Positions 21,969 through 32,555 of a stretch of DNA of 64,000 nt are shown one piece after another. The DNA comes from Rhizophagus clarus (lineage: Eukaryota; Glomeromycota; Glomeromycetes; Glomerales; Glomeraceae), in NCBI GenBank assembly GCA_015698045.1, contig BLAL01000229.1:966001-1030000 (forward strand). Reading direction: 5' to 3'. The notes under the pieces were generated by a model. That model made no database searches and was not told the origin of the DNA. It saw nothing but the letters and a program-made list of their open reading frames with translations. The translations under genes and the position numbers were made by a program. Positions within the stretch are counted from its first letter, which is position 1. Every line of letters begins with the position of its first letter.

Positions 21969-23315
21969 CTAAGTTAGTAAAGAAACCAGAAGCTTTAACA
22001 GTTCCACTTTGCTGTCATTGCTACCAGTGTGGGAACCCTTCTTAGTGTTATTTTTTGACAATTTTTGCGAAGGGACTGCTTTAAAGTTAGTAGGCTTCTG
22101 AAGTTACCATTGTTGGACGAAGGTGAAAGAGGTACAGTTTTCAACCATCAATGTTCAGCGTTGTCCAGAGTAAATATAGCGTGAAGGGCTTTCCCGTAGT
22201 CATCGTATTTTTCAAAATACCTAAGCAACAATCTTTCTCCTTTGTTTGTCCTTATTGATTTAAAAGCTTTGACATTATACGCTTGCAAAAATGTGTGACT
22301 ATTAGCGCAGTCCCAGAGTTGCTATTCAAACATTACTTTAAGGGGTTACGTAAAGCTAACACAAATTTCTCCCTAATTTTGCGTTACTTTAGTATCCATG
22401 TTCTGGGAAACCAATAGACTGGAAATTTACCTAGAGTATATGTTCAGCATCCGCTATCAAAGTGCCAAGAGTGAAGGAATTTAAGGCGATATGTAAACAG
22501 ACCATCTGGTATTTCTTTTGACCTTTAATATTCATACTCAAAGGAATTCTCCATGCTGTAAGCTGATTTAAAATCTCTTCAGAAGACCATTTAGCCAGAA
22601 TATCGTATATGAGGATGTCGCAGATATTTGGTTTTTGCGCATCTGTAATTGATAATCTTGTTATTATCTTTTTTGGGCATTGATCATTGGCAGATTTAGT
22701 ATTTTTAGCGGGTGAACTTGATGCCGAAGATTTTGTGAAAGTAGCAATTGGTTTGGGGACCTTTTCCACCTGCTTTTTTCCTGAAGAGAACGTGGGCAGC
22801 AGGTCTATTGTTATAACTGGTAAGTCTAAATCCATGGCGCTAATAGGCAGTATCGATTGGTGCATTGATGATGATCCACTTACTACTATTAGATCTTGTG
22901 CTACAGGTGCTGCTGGTGTTGTATGAGAGTAGAGGGCGAAGTCTGAAACTTGGAAAAATTTTGGATGCAGCAAGTTCGCTACAATTTGAAGAATAGCAGA
23001 GTGCGCTACATGATGAAACATTGCCAGTAGTGTCCTTCGGACTTTGTATGTTGTAGCGTGTTATTTGAAGAATCCTACTTTCATGTTGTCACCAAAGAGT
23101 TTTTTATTTTGTTTATTCTGGTAACCTAGGTCTTTGGAGAAATAGTCTGACGGAAAATGGTTGAGTTCTTGGTAGAAAGTTGCCATAAAAAAGTCTATAG
23201 TATTATTAAAAATGATGTCTCGTCCTTGTGTGTTTAGGTTGAATGAACCCCCAATATAGTTGAGGGCCGTTGCTTTGTCCAAATAGTGTGTTGTGCATGG
23301 AACTGGTCTTTGCAT
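21969..23315 (-). pseudogene. ORF1 remnant of a second LINE family
   Basis: The minus-strand frame begins at about 23315 (MQRPVPCTTHYLDKATAL), has TAA at 23061-23063, continues open from 23021 to 22431, shifts frame near 22435, and ends at TAG 21969-21971. Recognisable parts are ICDILIYDILAKWSSEEIL, KKYQMVCLHIALNSFTL, then FPVYWFPRTW with a following ILK-stop-RK, and a C-terminal SNDSKVELLKLLVSLLT. This set matches an ORF1 type I associate with Glomeromycotina LINEs: an RNA-binding middle, a WFP motif and a basic tail. ORF2 is missing. The element is therefore cut on its 3' side, against the usual 5' truncation, apparently where the Polinton-like fossil ends. Confidence 0.6.
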
Positions 23316-23549
23316 TATGAGTACTGCGGATTATTATGAAAAAATTTGAGTTTCAGAAAGACTTTTTTTCATATTCCAACCAAAAGTAATCTTCAATATC
23401 TCTTCTAATTAAAATGCTATTACATGTCATATCATGTGTTCAGTTATTATTTTTCCATTGGGTAATAATTTATCTATCAGGTAATAATTTATTCGCTTAT
23501 TCTAAATTCCTTTCTACGTTACTGCGTATTGTATTTTTGTCACTACAAC

Positions 23550-26500
23550 TAAAGCTCCAAACGGGTCAGTTCAGTTCAGTTTTAGCAAGGAACTGGGTCT
23601 GAACCAGAATTCGGTTTGGTTCCAGTTTAGATTAAAATCAAAAAACTGAACTGAAACCAGAACTGAACTTATAATCTAAACCAAACTGAATTTGGTTCAG
23701 TTCTAGATAAAATATCAGATTTTTTTTTTTTTAGAAAATTTTTTACACCTCCCGTGTAAATAAAAATTGATTTTAAATGAAAATGTTTACTTTTAAAATG
23801 ACTAAAAAAATGTGTTTTTTTATTTTTTCTTTGACGATTTATCATTGATTAAATAAAAACCGTTTTTTAACGATTTATTATTAAACTGATGAAAAAACGC
23901 CTTTTTTGACAGTTTTTATTATTAAAAGATTAAAAAACTATTTTTTTAACAATTTATTATTAAACAATTAAATAAAAACGTTTTAAGAAATTTTTTAACG
24001 GTTTAATTATTTATTAAACTTTTTTTTTTGACGTTTTAACATTTCTTTTTTTAACTGAGTTTTATTATTAAACATCATTAAAAACTTTTTTTTAGCGGCA
24101 TATTATTGGACGTTAAATAAAATCTGTTTTTAACAATTTATTATTAAACCGATTTTTAAAAAACCTTTTTTTTAACGGTACAACGTGTTTATTGTTAAAA
24201 CAATTTTAAAAAAATGCGTGATAAATAAAGAAGTTTCTTTTTTAACAGTTTATTAAAATGATTTTAAAAAATGTTTTTTTAACAGTTTTTTATTTATTAA
24301 ACGATTAATCAATGTTTTACTATTTTACTTTTTATCAGATAATCGTATTTAATATTTTTCTTTAAACCCTTCGCTAGTCAAAGGTATGTTTTTTCTTTTT
24401 TATTTTTGTTTCTTACATACAACTTGTTCTTTGCTAATTTATTTCATTCTTTTTAGGTTTTTAGGTTCTTTGGCTCTTCCGGTTTTGCAATTAAGGTATG
24501 TTTTATTTTATTCTTTTTTTATTTTTATTTTCGCTTATTACATTTCATTCTTTACTAATTTCCTCCCTTTCTTTTTTTTTCGTTTTTTTCCTCCTTTGTT
24601 TTTTCATTTTCTTTTCGCCCCTCTTCTGTTCTTCCATTTTCTTTTCATCCCTCATTCATTTTTTCCATTTTCTTTCATTCCCCATTCGTTTCTTCTACTT
24701 TCTTTTCATCCCCATTCATTTCTTCCACTTTCTTTTCGTCCTTCATTTGTTTCTTCCACTTTCTTTTTGTCCTCCATTTGTTTCTTCCACTTTCTTTTCT
24801 CCCTATTCGTTTCTTCTACTTTCTTTTTGTCCTCTCTTTGTTTCTTCCTTTCTTTTTGTTCCCTTTTTATTTTTCTCTTTCATTTTGTTTTCCATCGTTT
24901 TCTTTTTCTTTTTTATTTCTCCATTCTTTTCCCCTTCCTTTTTTTTTCATTTTCCCATCGTTTTCCCCTTCCTTTTTGTCCCTCTTTTGATTTTTTTTTT
25001 CATCTTTTCCCTTCTTTTTCGTGTTTTTTTTCCTTCTTTTGTCTTCTCATTGGTTTCACTTCTTTTTCATCTCCCTATTGTTTTTCCTCTTCCTTTTTGT
25101 CACTCTTTTAATTTTTTTGTTTTTTGTTCTCCTTTCATTTTTTTCTTCCTTTTTTATCTTCGTTTCTTACATACAACTTGTTCTTTTCTAACTTTATTTC
25201 ATTCTTTTTAGGTTTCCAGGTTCTTTGGTTCTTCCGGTTTTGCAATTAAGATATGTTTTATTTTATTTTTTTTTTATATATTCGCTTATTACATTTCATT
25301 TTTTACTAATTTCCCTTTCTTTTTTTTTCTTCCTTTTGCCCTCTTCTTCGTTTTTTCATTTTCTTTTCATCCCCTCTTCGTTTCTTCCTTTCTTTCTGTT
25401 TCCTTTTTATTTCCCTTTCATTTTGTTTTCCATCATTTCTTTTTCTTTTTTATTTCTCCATTCTTTCCCCTTCCTTTTTTTTCATTTCCCCATACTTTCC
25501 CCTTCCTTTTTTTTCATTTCCCCATTCTTTCCCCTTCCTTTTCTTTCATTTTCCCATCGTTTTCCCCCTTCTTTTCGTCCCTCTTTTAATTTTTTTTTCC
25601 TCGTTCCTTCTTTATTTTTCCCTTCCTTTTCATGTTTTTTCCATTCTTTTGTCTTCTCATTGGTTTCACTTCTTTTTCATCTTCCTAACCTTTTTCCTAT
25701 TCCTTTTTGTCACTCTTTTAATTTTTTTGTTTTTTGTTCTCCTTTCATTTTTTTCTTCCTTTTTAATCCACCTTCATTCTTTTCATTTCTTTTTCGTTTC
25801 ATCTTCATTCTTTATCTTCCTTTTCATTTCCACTTCACCTTTTTCGTTGTTCTTTACTTCTTCCTCACCCTTTTGTTCCTTTTTGCTCCCCTCATTCATC
25901 ATTCCTTTTTGCCTTCTTTATTCTTTTCGTTTCTTTTACCTCCCCTTTATTCTTCTTATTCCTTTTTGTTCCCTTTGTTTTTTTGCCTTCTTCATTCCTT
26001 CTTATTCTTTTTCAATCACCTCTTTGTTCCTTGCTTTTTTTTTATTGTAACTCTTCTTTTTTTTTATTATTATTAGGTTATTTTTCTTTTATATCATTCC
26101 TATTAAAAAATAAATGTTTGACAACATTTTAATCAATAAAATACGTAAAACTTTAAATTAATAAATTGGTTTTTAACTCAACTTTTAACTCAATACAATT
26201 TATTATAAAAATTACTGGTTTGTGAAAAAATTGAAGTTAAAAAATAATATGTAGATCAAATCCCGCATAAAAAAATTTTATTGAATCACGTGATTGGAAT
26301 CGCTAAACTAACGCCCAAAAGTCATGGCTAACTTTTTTTTTATTGAAATGAATTAAAAAAAAAGTATTTATATTTCATTATCAAAATGATAAAAGAAGTT
26401 TCCCAACGTTCCTTTTATTAAAACGAATTAAAAGAAACAGTTCTTAATGTTTTTTTATTAAAAAGAATTAAAAAATAAGTTATTTAAGTTTATTACCATT

Positions 26501-26839
26501 TTTTTTACTAACAAAACGTTTTTTAAATATTTTATTATCATCAAAACGATTTAAAAAAAAGTAATTATTTATCAAGTGTTATTAATTTTTTATTAAAAAG
26601 AACTAAAAATAAATTTAAGAATATTTTTATTAAAATAAACTAAAAAAAATTCTTAAATGTTTTTTTTTCATCAGTTCTACCGGGTTCTGGTTCAGGTCCC
26701 GGTTCAGATTATTAAAAAAAACTGAACTGAACCAGAACTGAACTGAAAATTTTGGATTAAAATTATTTAGAACTGAACCAGATTTTTGGTCCAGATCCAA
26801 TTTGATTCCCAGTTCCAACTGGAACCATTCAGAGCTTTA
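23550..26839. mobile_element. hAT-like non-autonomous element, 3.3 kb
   Basis: The terminal inverted repeats are TAAAGCTC (23550) and GAGCTTTA (ending 26839). The flanking 8-bp duplications are ACTACAAC (23542-23549) and ACTACAAT (26840-26847), one mismatch apart. Just inside each end the word GGTTCAGTT or GAACTGAAC is repeated many times, in opposite senses at the two ends. Next come AT-rich degenerate repeats (about 23750-24370 and 26100-26650), and the core is a pyrimidine-only tract. An 8-bp duplication with this end sequence fits the hAT superfamily. No transposase is encoded. Confidence 0.75.
24380..26070. repeat. Pyrimidine-rich low-complexity core with a ~750-bp internal duplication
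   Basis: The plus strand is almost entirely C and T for about 1.7 kb. The phrase GGTTCTTTGGCTCTTCCGG followed by TTTTGCAATTAAGG (about 24465-24497) recurs at about 25216-25250 (GGTTCTTTGGTTCTTCCGG), showing that a block of roughly 750 bp was duplicated. Long open frames here code only for Phe, Ser, Leu, Pro and His and are artefacts of composition. Confidence 0.75.
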
Positions 26840-26847
26840 ACTACAAT

Positions 26848-28899
26848 GTCTGTAAAGAAAAGAAAAGGGACTTTTAATTAGTGCATTTAGTTAGCAAATA
26901 GAATAGTTTAATATATATACTTTTAAATTTATAAATATCTTTAATTAATAAATTAATATTAGTTAAAATTAAAGTTAAAATACTGTCTAATTGTAAATTT
27001 GCATTAGTGTTTTTGAAAATTTCACAGGTTTATTTGTAAAAATTTTCATAGATTTTTTAGTGTTTGCAGATTTATGCAGAAATCCATAAAATTTTTTAAT
27101 GCTGTATATTAGCATTAGAGTTATAAATGGGTCAGGTCAGGTCAGGTTATATCATTAACCTGAATTGAATAATCTTTTCAGGTCAAATCAGATTGGATAA
27201 CTTGTTCTGATCTGACCTGACCTGTTTGACCTGAAAGTATTCAGGTCACGTCAAGTAACTGGGTAAACCTGATTACCTGAAGTTTTATTACGAATATTTT
27301 AAATAAAAAAATGTTTCCAAAATGTTTTTTTTATTAAATTTTCTATTAAAAAATGTTGTGAAATGTTTTTCTATTAATAAAATACACTGGAAAAATGTTT
27401 CACAATGTTTTTTCATAAAGTTAATTAAAAAAATGTTTTGCAACATTTTTTCATAAAGCTAATTAAAAAAAATGTTGCAAAATGTTTCTTTATTAATAAA
27501 ATATACATGAAAAACATTTCACAATGTTTTTTTATAAAATTAATTAAAAAAATATTGCAAAATGTTTTTTATTAGTAAAAATATACTAAAAAACGTTTCG
27601 CAACATTTTTTCATAAAGCTAATTAAAAAAATGTTGCAAAACATTTTTTATTAATAAAATATACTGAAAAAACATTGCAAACCATTTTTTATTAGTAAAA
27701 ATATATTGAAAAATGTTTTGCAATATTTTTTCATAAAGCTAATTAAAAAAAACATTGCGAAATGTTTTTTTATTAATAAAATACACTGAAAAAACGTTTT
27801 ACAACATTTTTTCACAAAATTAATTAAAAAAATGTTGCAAAATATTTTTTTATTAATAAATATACACTGAAAAACGTTTTAAAACATTTTTCACAAAATT
27901 AATTAAAAAATGTTGTGAAATGTTTTTTATTAGTAAAAATATACTGAAAAAACATTTCGCAACATTTTTTCATAAAGCTAATTAAAAAAAATGTTGCGAA
28001 ACATTTTTTTATTAGTAAAATACACTGAAAAAATGTTTTGCAATGTTTTTTCACAAAATTAATTAAAAAATGTTTTGCAACGTTTTTTCACAAAATTAAT
28101 TAAAAAAATGTTTACAACATTTTTTCACAAATTAATTAAAAAATGTTACAAAACATTTTTTTATTAGTAAAAATATACTGAAAAAACGGTTTGCAACATT
28201 TTTTCATAACGCTAATTAAAAAAATGTTGCGAAATGTTTTTTTATTAATAAAATACACTGAAAAAATGTTTCACAATATTTTTTTACAAAATTAATTAAA
28301 AAATGTTGCGAAATATTTTTTTATTAATAAATATATACTGAAAAATGTTTTGCAACATTTTTTCACAAAATTAATCAAAAAAATATTGCAAACCATTTTT
28401 TATTAGTAAAAATATACTGAAAAAACGTTTCACAACATTTTTCACTAAACTAATTAAAAAACACTGTGAACCATTTTTTTAATTAAAAATACATTGAAAA
28501 AATGTTTTGCAATATTTTTTCACTAGATTAAATAAAAAAAAAGTCCCAATTGTTTTTTTTATTAAAGATACATTGAAAAAATGTTTTGCAACATTTATTC
28601 ATAGATTAATTAAAAAACATTACAGAACTTTTTTTTATTAAATTATTTGAAACCCGTATAATAATTTTTTTATTAAATTGATTTTGGGTTAACGGGTTAA
28701 TCAGATCAGGTTAAACCTGTAACCTGAACTGATACCAGGTATTGAATTTGATGACCCGACCTGAATATTTTAGGCAACCTGATGGGTAACCTGAATTGAT
28801 CCTTATTCATTCAGAACTCTAATTAGCATATCCTTAAATCTGTACAGGAATGAACTCCACAGAACTGTACAGATCTGCAGACCAAAATTTTTCCTGATA
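26848..28899. repeat. Dispersed repeat copy 1, split by a hAT-like insertion
   Basis: The segments 26848-27115 and 28822-28899 together match 32216-32555 over about 340 bp, in the same order and direction. Both copies contain AAAGAAAAGAAAAG, GTGCATTTAGTTAGCAAATA, TTTGCATTAGTGTTTTTGAA, and end near GACCAAAATTTTTCC. The word CAGATCTGC is frequent toward the right side. The match proves the interruption at 27116-28821 to be an insertion. Confidence 0.75.
27116..28821. mobile_element. hAT-like non-autonomous element with AT satellite core, 1.7 kb
   Basis: The ends are TAGAGTT (27116) and AACTCTA (ending 28821), flanked by perfect 8-bp duplications ATTAGCAT (27108-27115 and 28822-28829). GGTCAGGTCAGGTCAGG and related words lie inside the left end, with inverted forms (ACCTGA) inside the right end. 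The core (about 27300-28670) is a tandem array of roughly 60-130 bp units made of AAAAATGTTGCAAAACATT-like palindromes joined by TTTTTATTAATAAAATACACTG. It has no coding capacity. The empty site is preserved in the paralogous repeat near 32478. Confidence 0.85.
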
Positions 28900-29690
28900 T
28901 TAGAAGTAAAAGCAGTTTTCTTGGCTATAGCTAGCTCTTTCATCGGGAAAGTTATATCAGTTCAGATCTGCAGTGATCTGTGATTTTAGCAGATTGCCGT
29001 ATTTTTTTAATGCAATTTTATTAAGAATCTGCGCAATACTGCAGAAATTATTTTTTTTATTTTTTCAAAGATTTTTTTATGAAAAATTTGTGATAATCTC
29101 CAAAATTGCAGATTTTTAAAAATACTTTGTACAAAAATCTTTAAAGATTTTCACAATTTTCTTTTTTAATTTGATAAACTTTGCATATTTATTTTGATAA
29201 ACTTTACATCACTAATTTTTTAAACTTTTTTAAAGAAACAATTTTTTTCTATCACTTTAAAGAAATAATTTTATAACACTTTTAAAGAAATAATTCTTTT
29301 AAAGAAATAATTTTTTAATGCCTTAAAAAAATTAATTTGTTTAAAGATACCAAAGAAAAAAAAAATAAATTTTTAATGGATTTTTTAAGCTTCGATGCTT
29401 GTCAGATAATCAGACTTTAAGAATAATTTTTTTTTAAAAAAAAAAAATAAAAAATACTGTTTCTTTATAAGGTTTGAAGTCTTTAAGTCAAGTTTTCCAA
29501 TGTTTGACAGAATGCCAAAGGTATAAGTTCCAGATTCAAATAAAAATTTTTTACTTATGGTTTTAAAGTGCGGGATGAATGAGAAATTAGGAAGTTTTCA
29601 AATTTTGAAGTTTTATGGACAAAAATGGCAAGATCTGTCTTGCGAAGCTATTTTAAAATTTTTTTTTTTTTGTAGCTTCTTTTCTAAGTT
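28900..29690. other. AT-rich stretch with CAGATCTGC-type words
   Basis: No gene is seen. Words such as CAGATCTGCAG and ATCTGCGCAATACTGCAG cluster at 28960-29060, as they do in 27040-27080 and 32440-32540. The remainder is long A and T runs. A 64-codon open frame at 29557 has no features of a real gene. Confidence 0.4.
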
Positions 29691-29699
29691 TTGGACGAG

Positions 29700-32090
29700 C
29701 CCAAAGCCCTTTCCAGACTCTATTTCGAAGGTTAGAGGTCCTGGATGTTAAAGAACAGCCCTGGACTCTCCACTTCGAAGGGTAGAGATCCTTGACGCTG
29801 AAGAACAGTTCTGGACTCTCCATTTCGAAGGTTAAAGATCCTTGTCACTGAAGAACGGTTCTGAACTCTCCATTTCGAAGGTTAAAGCCTTCAAGTATAT
29901 TAATTTATTTAACGAATGTTATAAATATTTGATTTTTATATTTTTTTAGGTCCAGAAGCCAAAGTACAGCTCCGGACTTTTTTTTTGTTATTTTTAATTT
30001 TTTCAGGATCCAGAAGCCGAAGTACAGCTCCAGATTTTTTTATTAATTTAATTTAACGAACATTAACTAACATTCGATTTCTTTTTTTTTTTAGGTCCAG
30101 AACTCCATTTTGAGGCAGACCACTTCAAGTAAAAAAAAAAATAAGTTTTTTTTTGTATTTTAGTGAAACGTTAGTAACATTTCGCTTTTTTTCCTTTTTT
30201 TTAGGTCCCAGAACTCCATTTTGAGTCGGACCACTTTAAGAGTAAAAAAAAATTCATTTTTTTTTTATATTTTAGCAAAACGTTAGTAACATTTCACTTT
30301 CTTTTTTTTTAGGTCTGGAACTCCATTTGAGGTGGACTACTTTAAGTAAAAAAAAAATTATTTTTTTTTTGTATTTTAGCGAAACGTTAGTAACATTTCG
30401 CTTTTTTTCCTTTTTTTTAGCTTCCAGAACTCCATTTCGAGGCAGACCACTTTAGGAGTAAAAAAAAATTCATTTTTTTTGTATTTTAGCGAAATGTTAG
30501 TAACATTTCACTTTTCTTCTTTTTTTTAGGTCTGGAACTCCATTCAAGGCGGACCACTTTAAGTAAAAAAAAATCATTTTTTTTTGTATTTTAGCGAAAT
30601 GTTAATAACGTTTCACTTTTATCCTTTTTTTTAGGTCTGGAACTCCATTTCGAGGCGGACTATTAAGTAAAAAAAAACAATTTTTTTTACTTTAATTTCA
30701 ACGAACGTTAACTAACATTTGTTTTCTTTCTTTTTTTAGGTCTGGAAGTCCTTTATAGGTGGACTACTGTAAGTAAAAAAAAAAAATAATTTTTTTTTTA
30801 CTTTTATTTCAACAACATTAACTAACGTTTGTTTTCTTTTTTTTAGGTCTGGAAGAAGTGGACTGAGTTATTTTGAAGGTAAAAAAACTTCAAAATAAAA
30901 TTTTTTTTTATATTTTTATTTTACAAAATATTACTAATGTTTCGTTTCATTTTTTAGGTCTGAAACTCTAATTCGAAGCGGACCGTGGTATTTCGAAGAT
31001 AAAGAAACTTCAAAATATCTTTTTTTTATTATTTCAACAAACATTAACTAACATTCGTTTCTTTCTTTTTTAGGTCTGGAACTCCTTTAGGGACGGACTA
31101 TGATATTTCGAAGGTATAATATCTTCAAAAATTATTATTTTTTTTGTTTTTTTAAACGAACGTTACTAATGTTCATTTTTTTATTTGTTAAGTCCAGAAC
31201 TCCTTTAGAGGCAGATTATGATATTTCGAAGGTATAATATCTTCGAAAATTTTTACTTTTTTTTTATTTTATTTTAATGAACGTTACTAACGTTCGTTTT
31301 TTTATTTTTCTAGATCCAGACGTTCTATTTCGAAGACTGGACTCTATTCAAAGGTAAGGCCTTCTATTTAACAAATGTTAATGAATGTTTATTAATGTCC
31401 ATTTTTTCTTTTTTAGATCTAGTAACTATTTTCAAAGACTATTTTGAAGGTATGACCTTCAAAAAAAAATTTAATTTTTTTGTTTAACGAACGTTGTTAA
31501 CGTTCAATGTTTTTTATTTTTTTAGGTCCAGACGAAGCCTGGACTCCATTCAAAGGTAATTCATCACTTTCAAATTTCTTTTTACTTCTATTATAACGAA
31601 CGTTACTAATGTTCAATTTTTTCTTTCTTTTTAGATCCTGAACGTTGAAATACTGTACATCTCTCGAAAGTACCTTTAATTTTTGGGTTTTTTTATTCAA
31701 TGAACGTTTACTAACGTTCTTTATTTTCTTATTCTTTCTTTTGTAGGTCTGCGGTTGGATTCCTAGAAGAAATTTTGAAGTTAGAACTTCGAAATTTGTT
31801 TAATTTCCTTTTTAACGAGACAACTTATTAACGCTTATTTTTATAGGTCTAGGGCTTCCTGGAATATTACAAAACTTTGAAGGTGTTCTACGAAGTTCCT
31901 TTTACTATTTTTTTGAAATTTCTTAATAAAACATTTGCTAACATTTCATTTATTTTGTTTCTTGTAGGTTTATGGCTTCTGGACGAAGATTTCGAAGGTA
32001 TTTATCTTGGAAATTATTTCATTTTTTTTTATTTAAATGAAAAGTCAGCTAATATTTCACTTTTTTTTTTATTGTAGGTCTATAGGTTTC
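29700..32090 (+). repeat. Tandem array of ~21 exon-like units, period about 105-120 bp
   Basis: From about 29943 to 32076 the same module recurs about 21 times: a T-rich run ending in AG, a 35-45 nt core of the type GTCTGGAACTCC...TTTCGAAG, a GTA(A/T) start of the next spacer, an A/T run, and a palindrome of the type GAACGTTA-C-TAACGTTC. Cores begin near 30095, 30207, 30312, 30418, 30527, 30633, 30738, 30845, 30955, 31073, 31193, 31312, 31415, 31525, 31633, 31746, 31846, 31966 and 32076. Three shorter units without the palindrome (CTCTCCATTTCGAAGGTTA) precede it at 29750-29890. The modules look like tiny exons with splice signals, but the cores share no common reading frame length. Confidence 0.75.
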
Positions 32091-32215
32091 TTTAGGAGCG
32101 ATAATATTTTCACATTTTGATGCATTTTGTTGGATCAAAAAAGTTAAAAGTTGTTTGTTGGAATTGAACCAACTGGAACAATGTTCAAACTATTAACAAC
32201 AACATAATTTGAACG

Positions 32216-32555
32216 TCAGTAAAGAAAAGAAAAGAGGACTTTTTAATTAGTGCATTTAGTTAGCAAATAGGATAGTTTAATATATGTACTTTTAAATTTG
32301 TAAATATCTTTAATTAATAAATTAATATTAGTTAATATTAAAGTTAAAATACTGCCTAATTGTAAATTTGCATTAGTGTTTTTGAAAAATTTCGCAGATT
32401 TATTTTTGAAAAATTTCGCAGGTTTTTTTGTGCTTGCAGATCTGCGCAGAAATCCATGAAATTTTTCAGTGCTACGCATCGGCATGTCTTCAGATCTGCG
32501 CAGAATTGGATTTCGCAGAATTGTGCAGATCTGCGGACCAAAATTTTTCCCGATG
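32216..32555. repeat. Dispersed repeat copy 2 (uninterrupted)
   Basis: This is a direct, uninterrupted copy of the repeat at 26848-28899. At the place where copy 1 holds the 1.7 kb hAT-like element, this copy reads straight through (CGCATCGGCATGTCTTCAG, against TATTAGCAT plus ATCCTTAAATC in copy 1). CAGATCTGCGCAGAA words are abundant at its right side. Confidence 0.75.

Noticed and set aside
24386-26076. Long plus-strand open frames of 133-283 codons
   Set aside because: They lie in the pyrimidine tract and code only for Phe, Ser, Leu, Pro and His; they overlap in several frames and have no domain.
29557-29751. 64-codon plus-strand frame
   Set aside because: It lies at the edge of the repeat array, with no domain and no start context.
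29940-32090. A protein-coding gene of 21 mini-exons
   Set aside because: Core lengths vary without keeping a common phase and in-core stops are frequent; no repeat protein could be read.
26848-32555. LTR-like direct repeats bounding a retroelement
   Set aside because: No TG...CA ends, no primer-binding site and no coding sequence between them.
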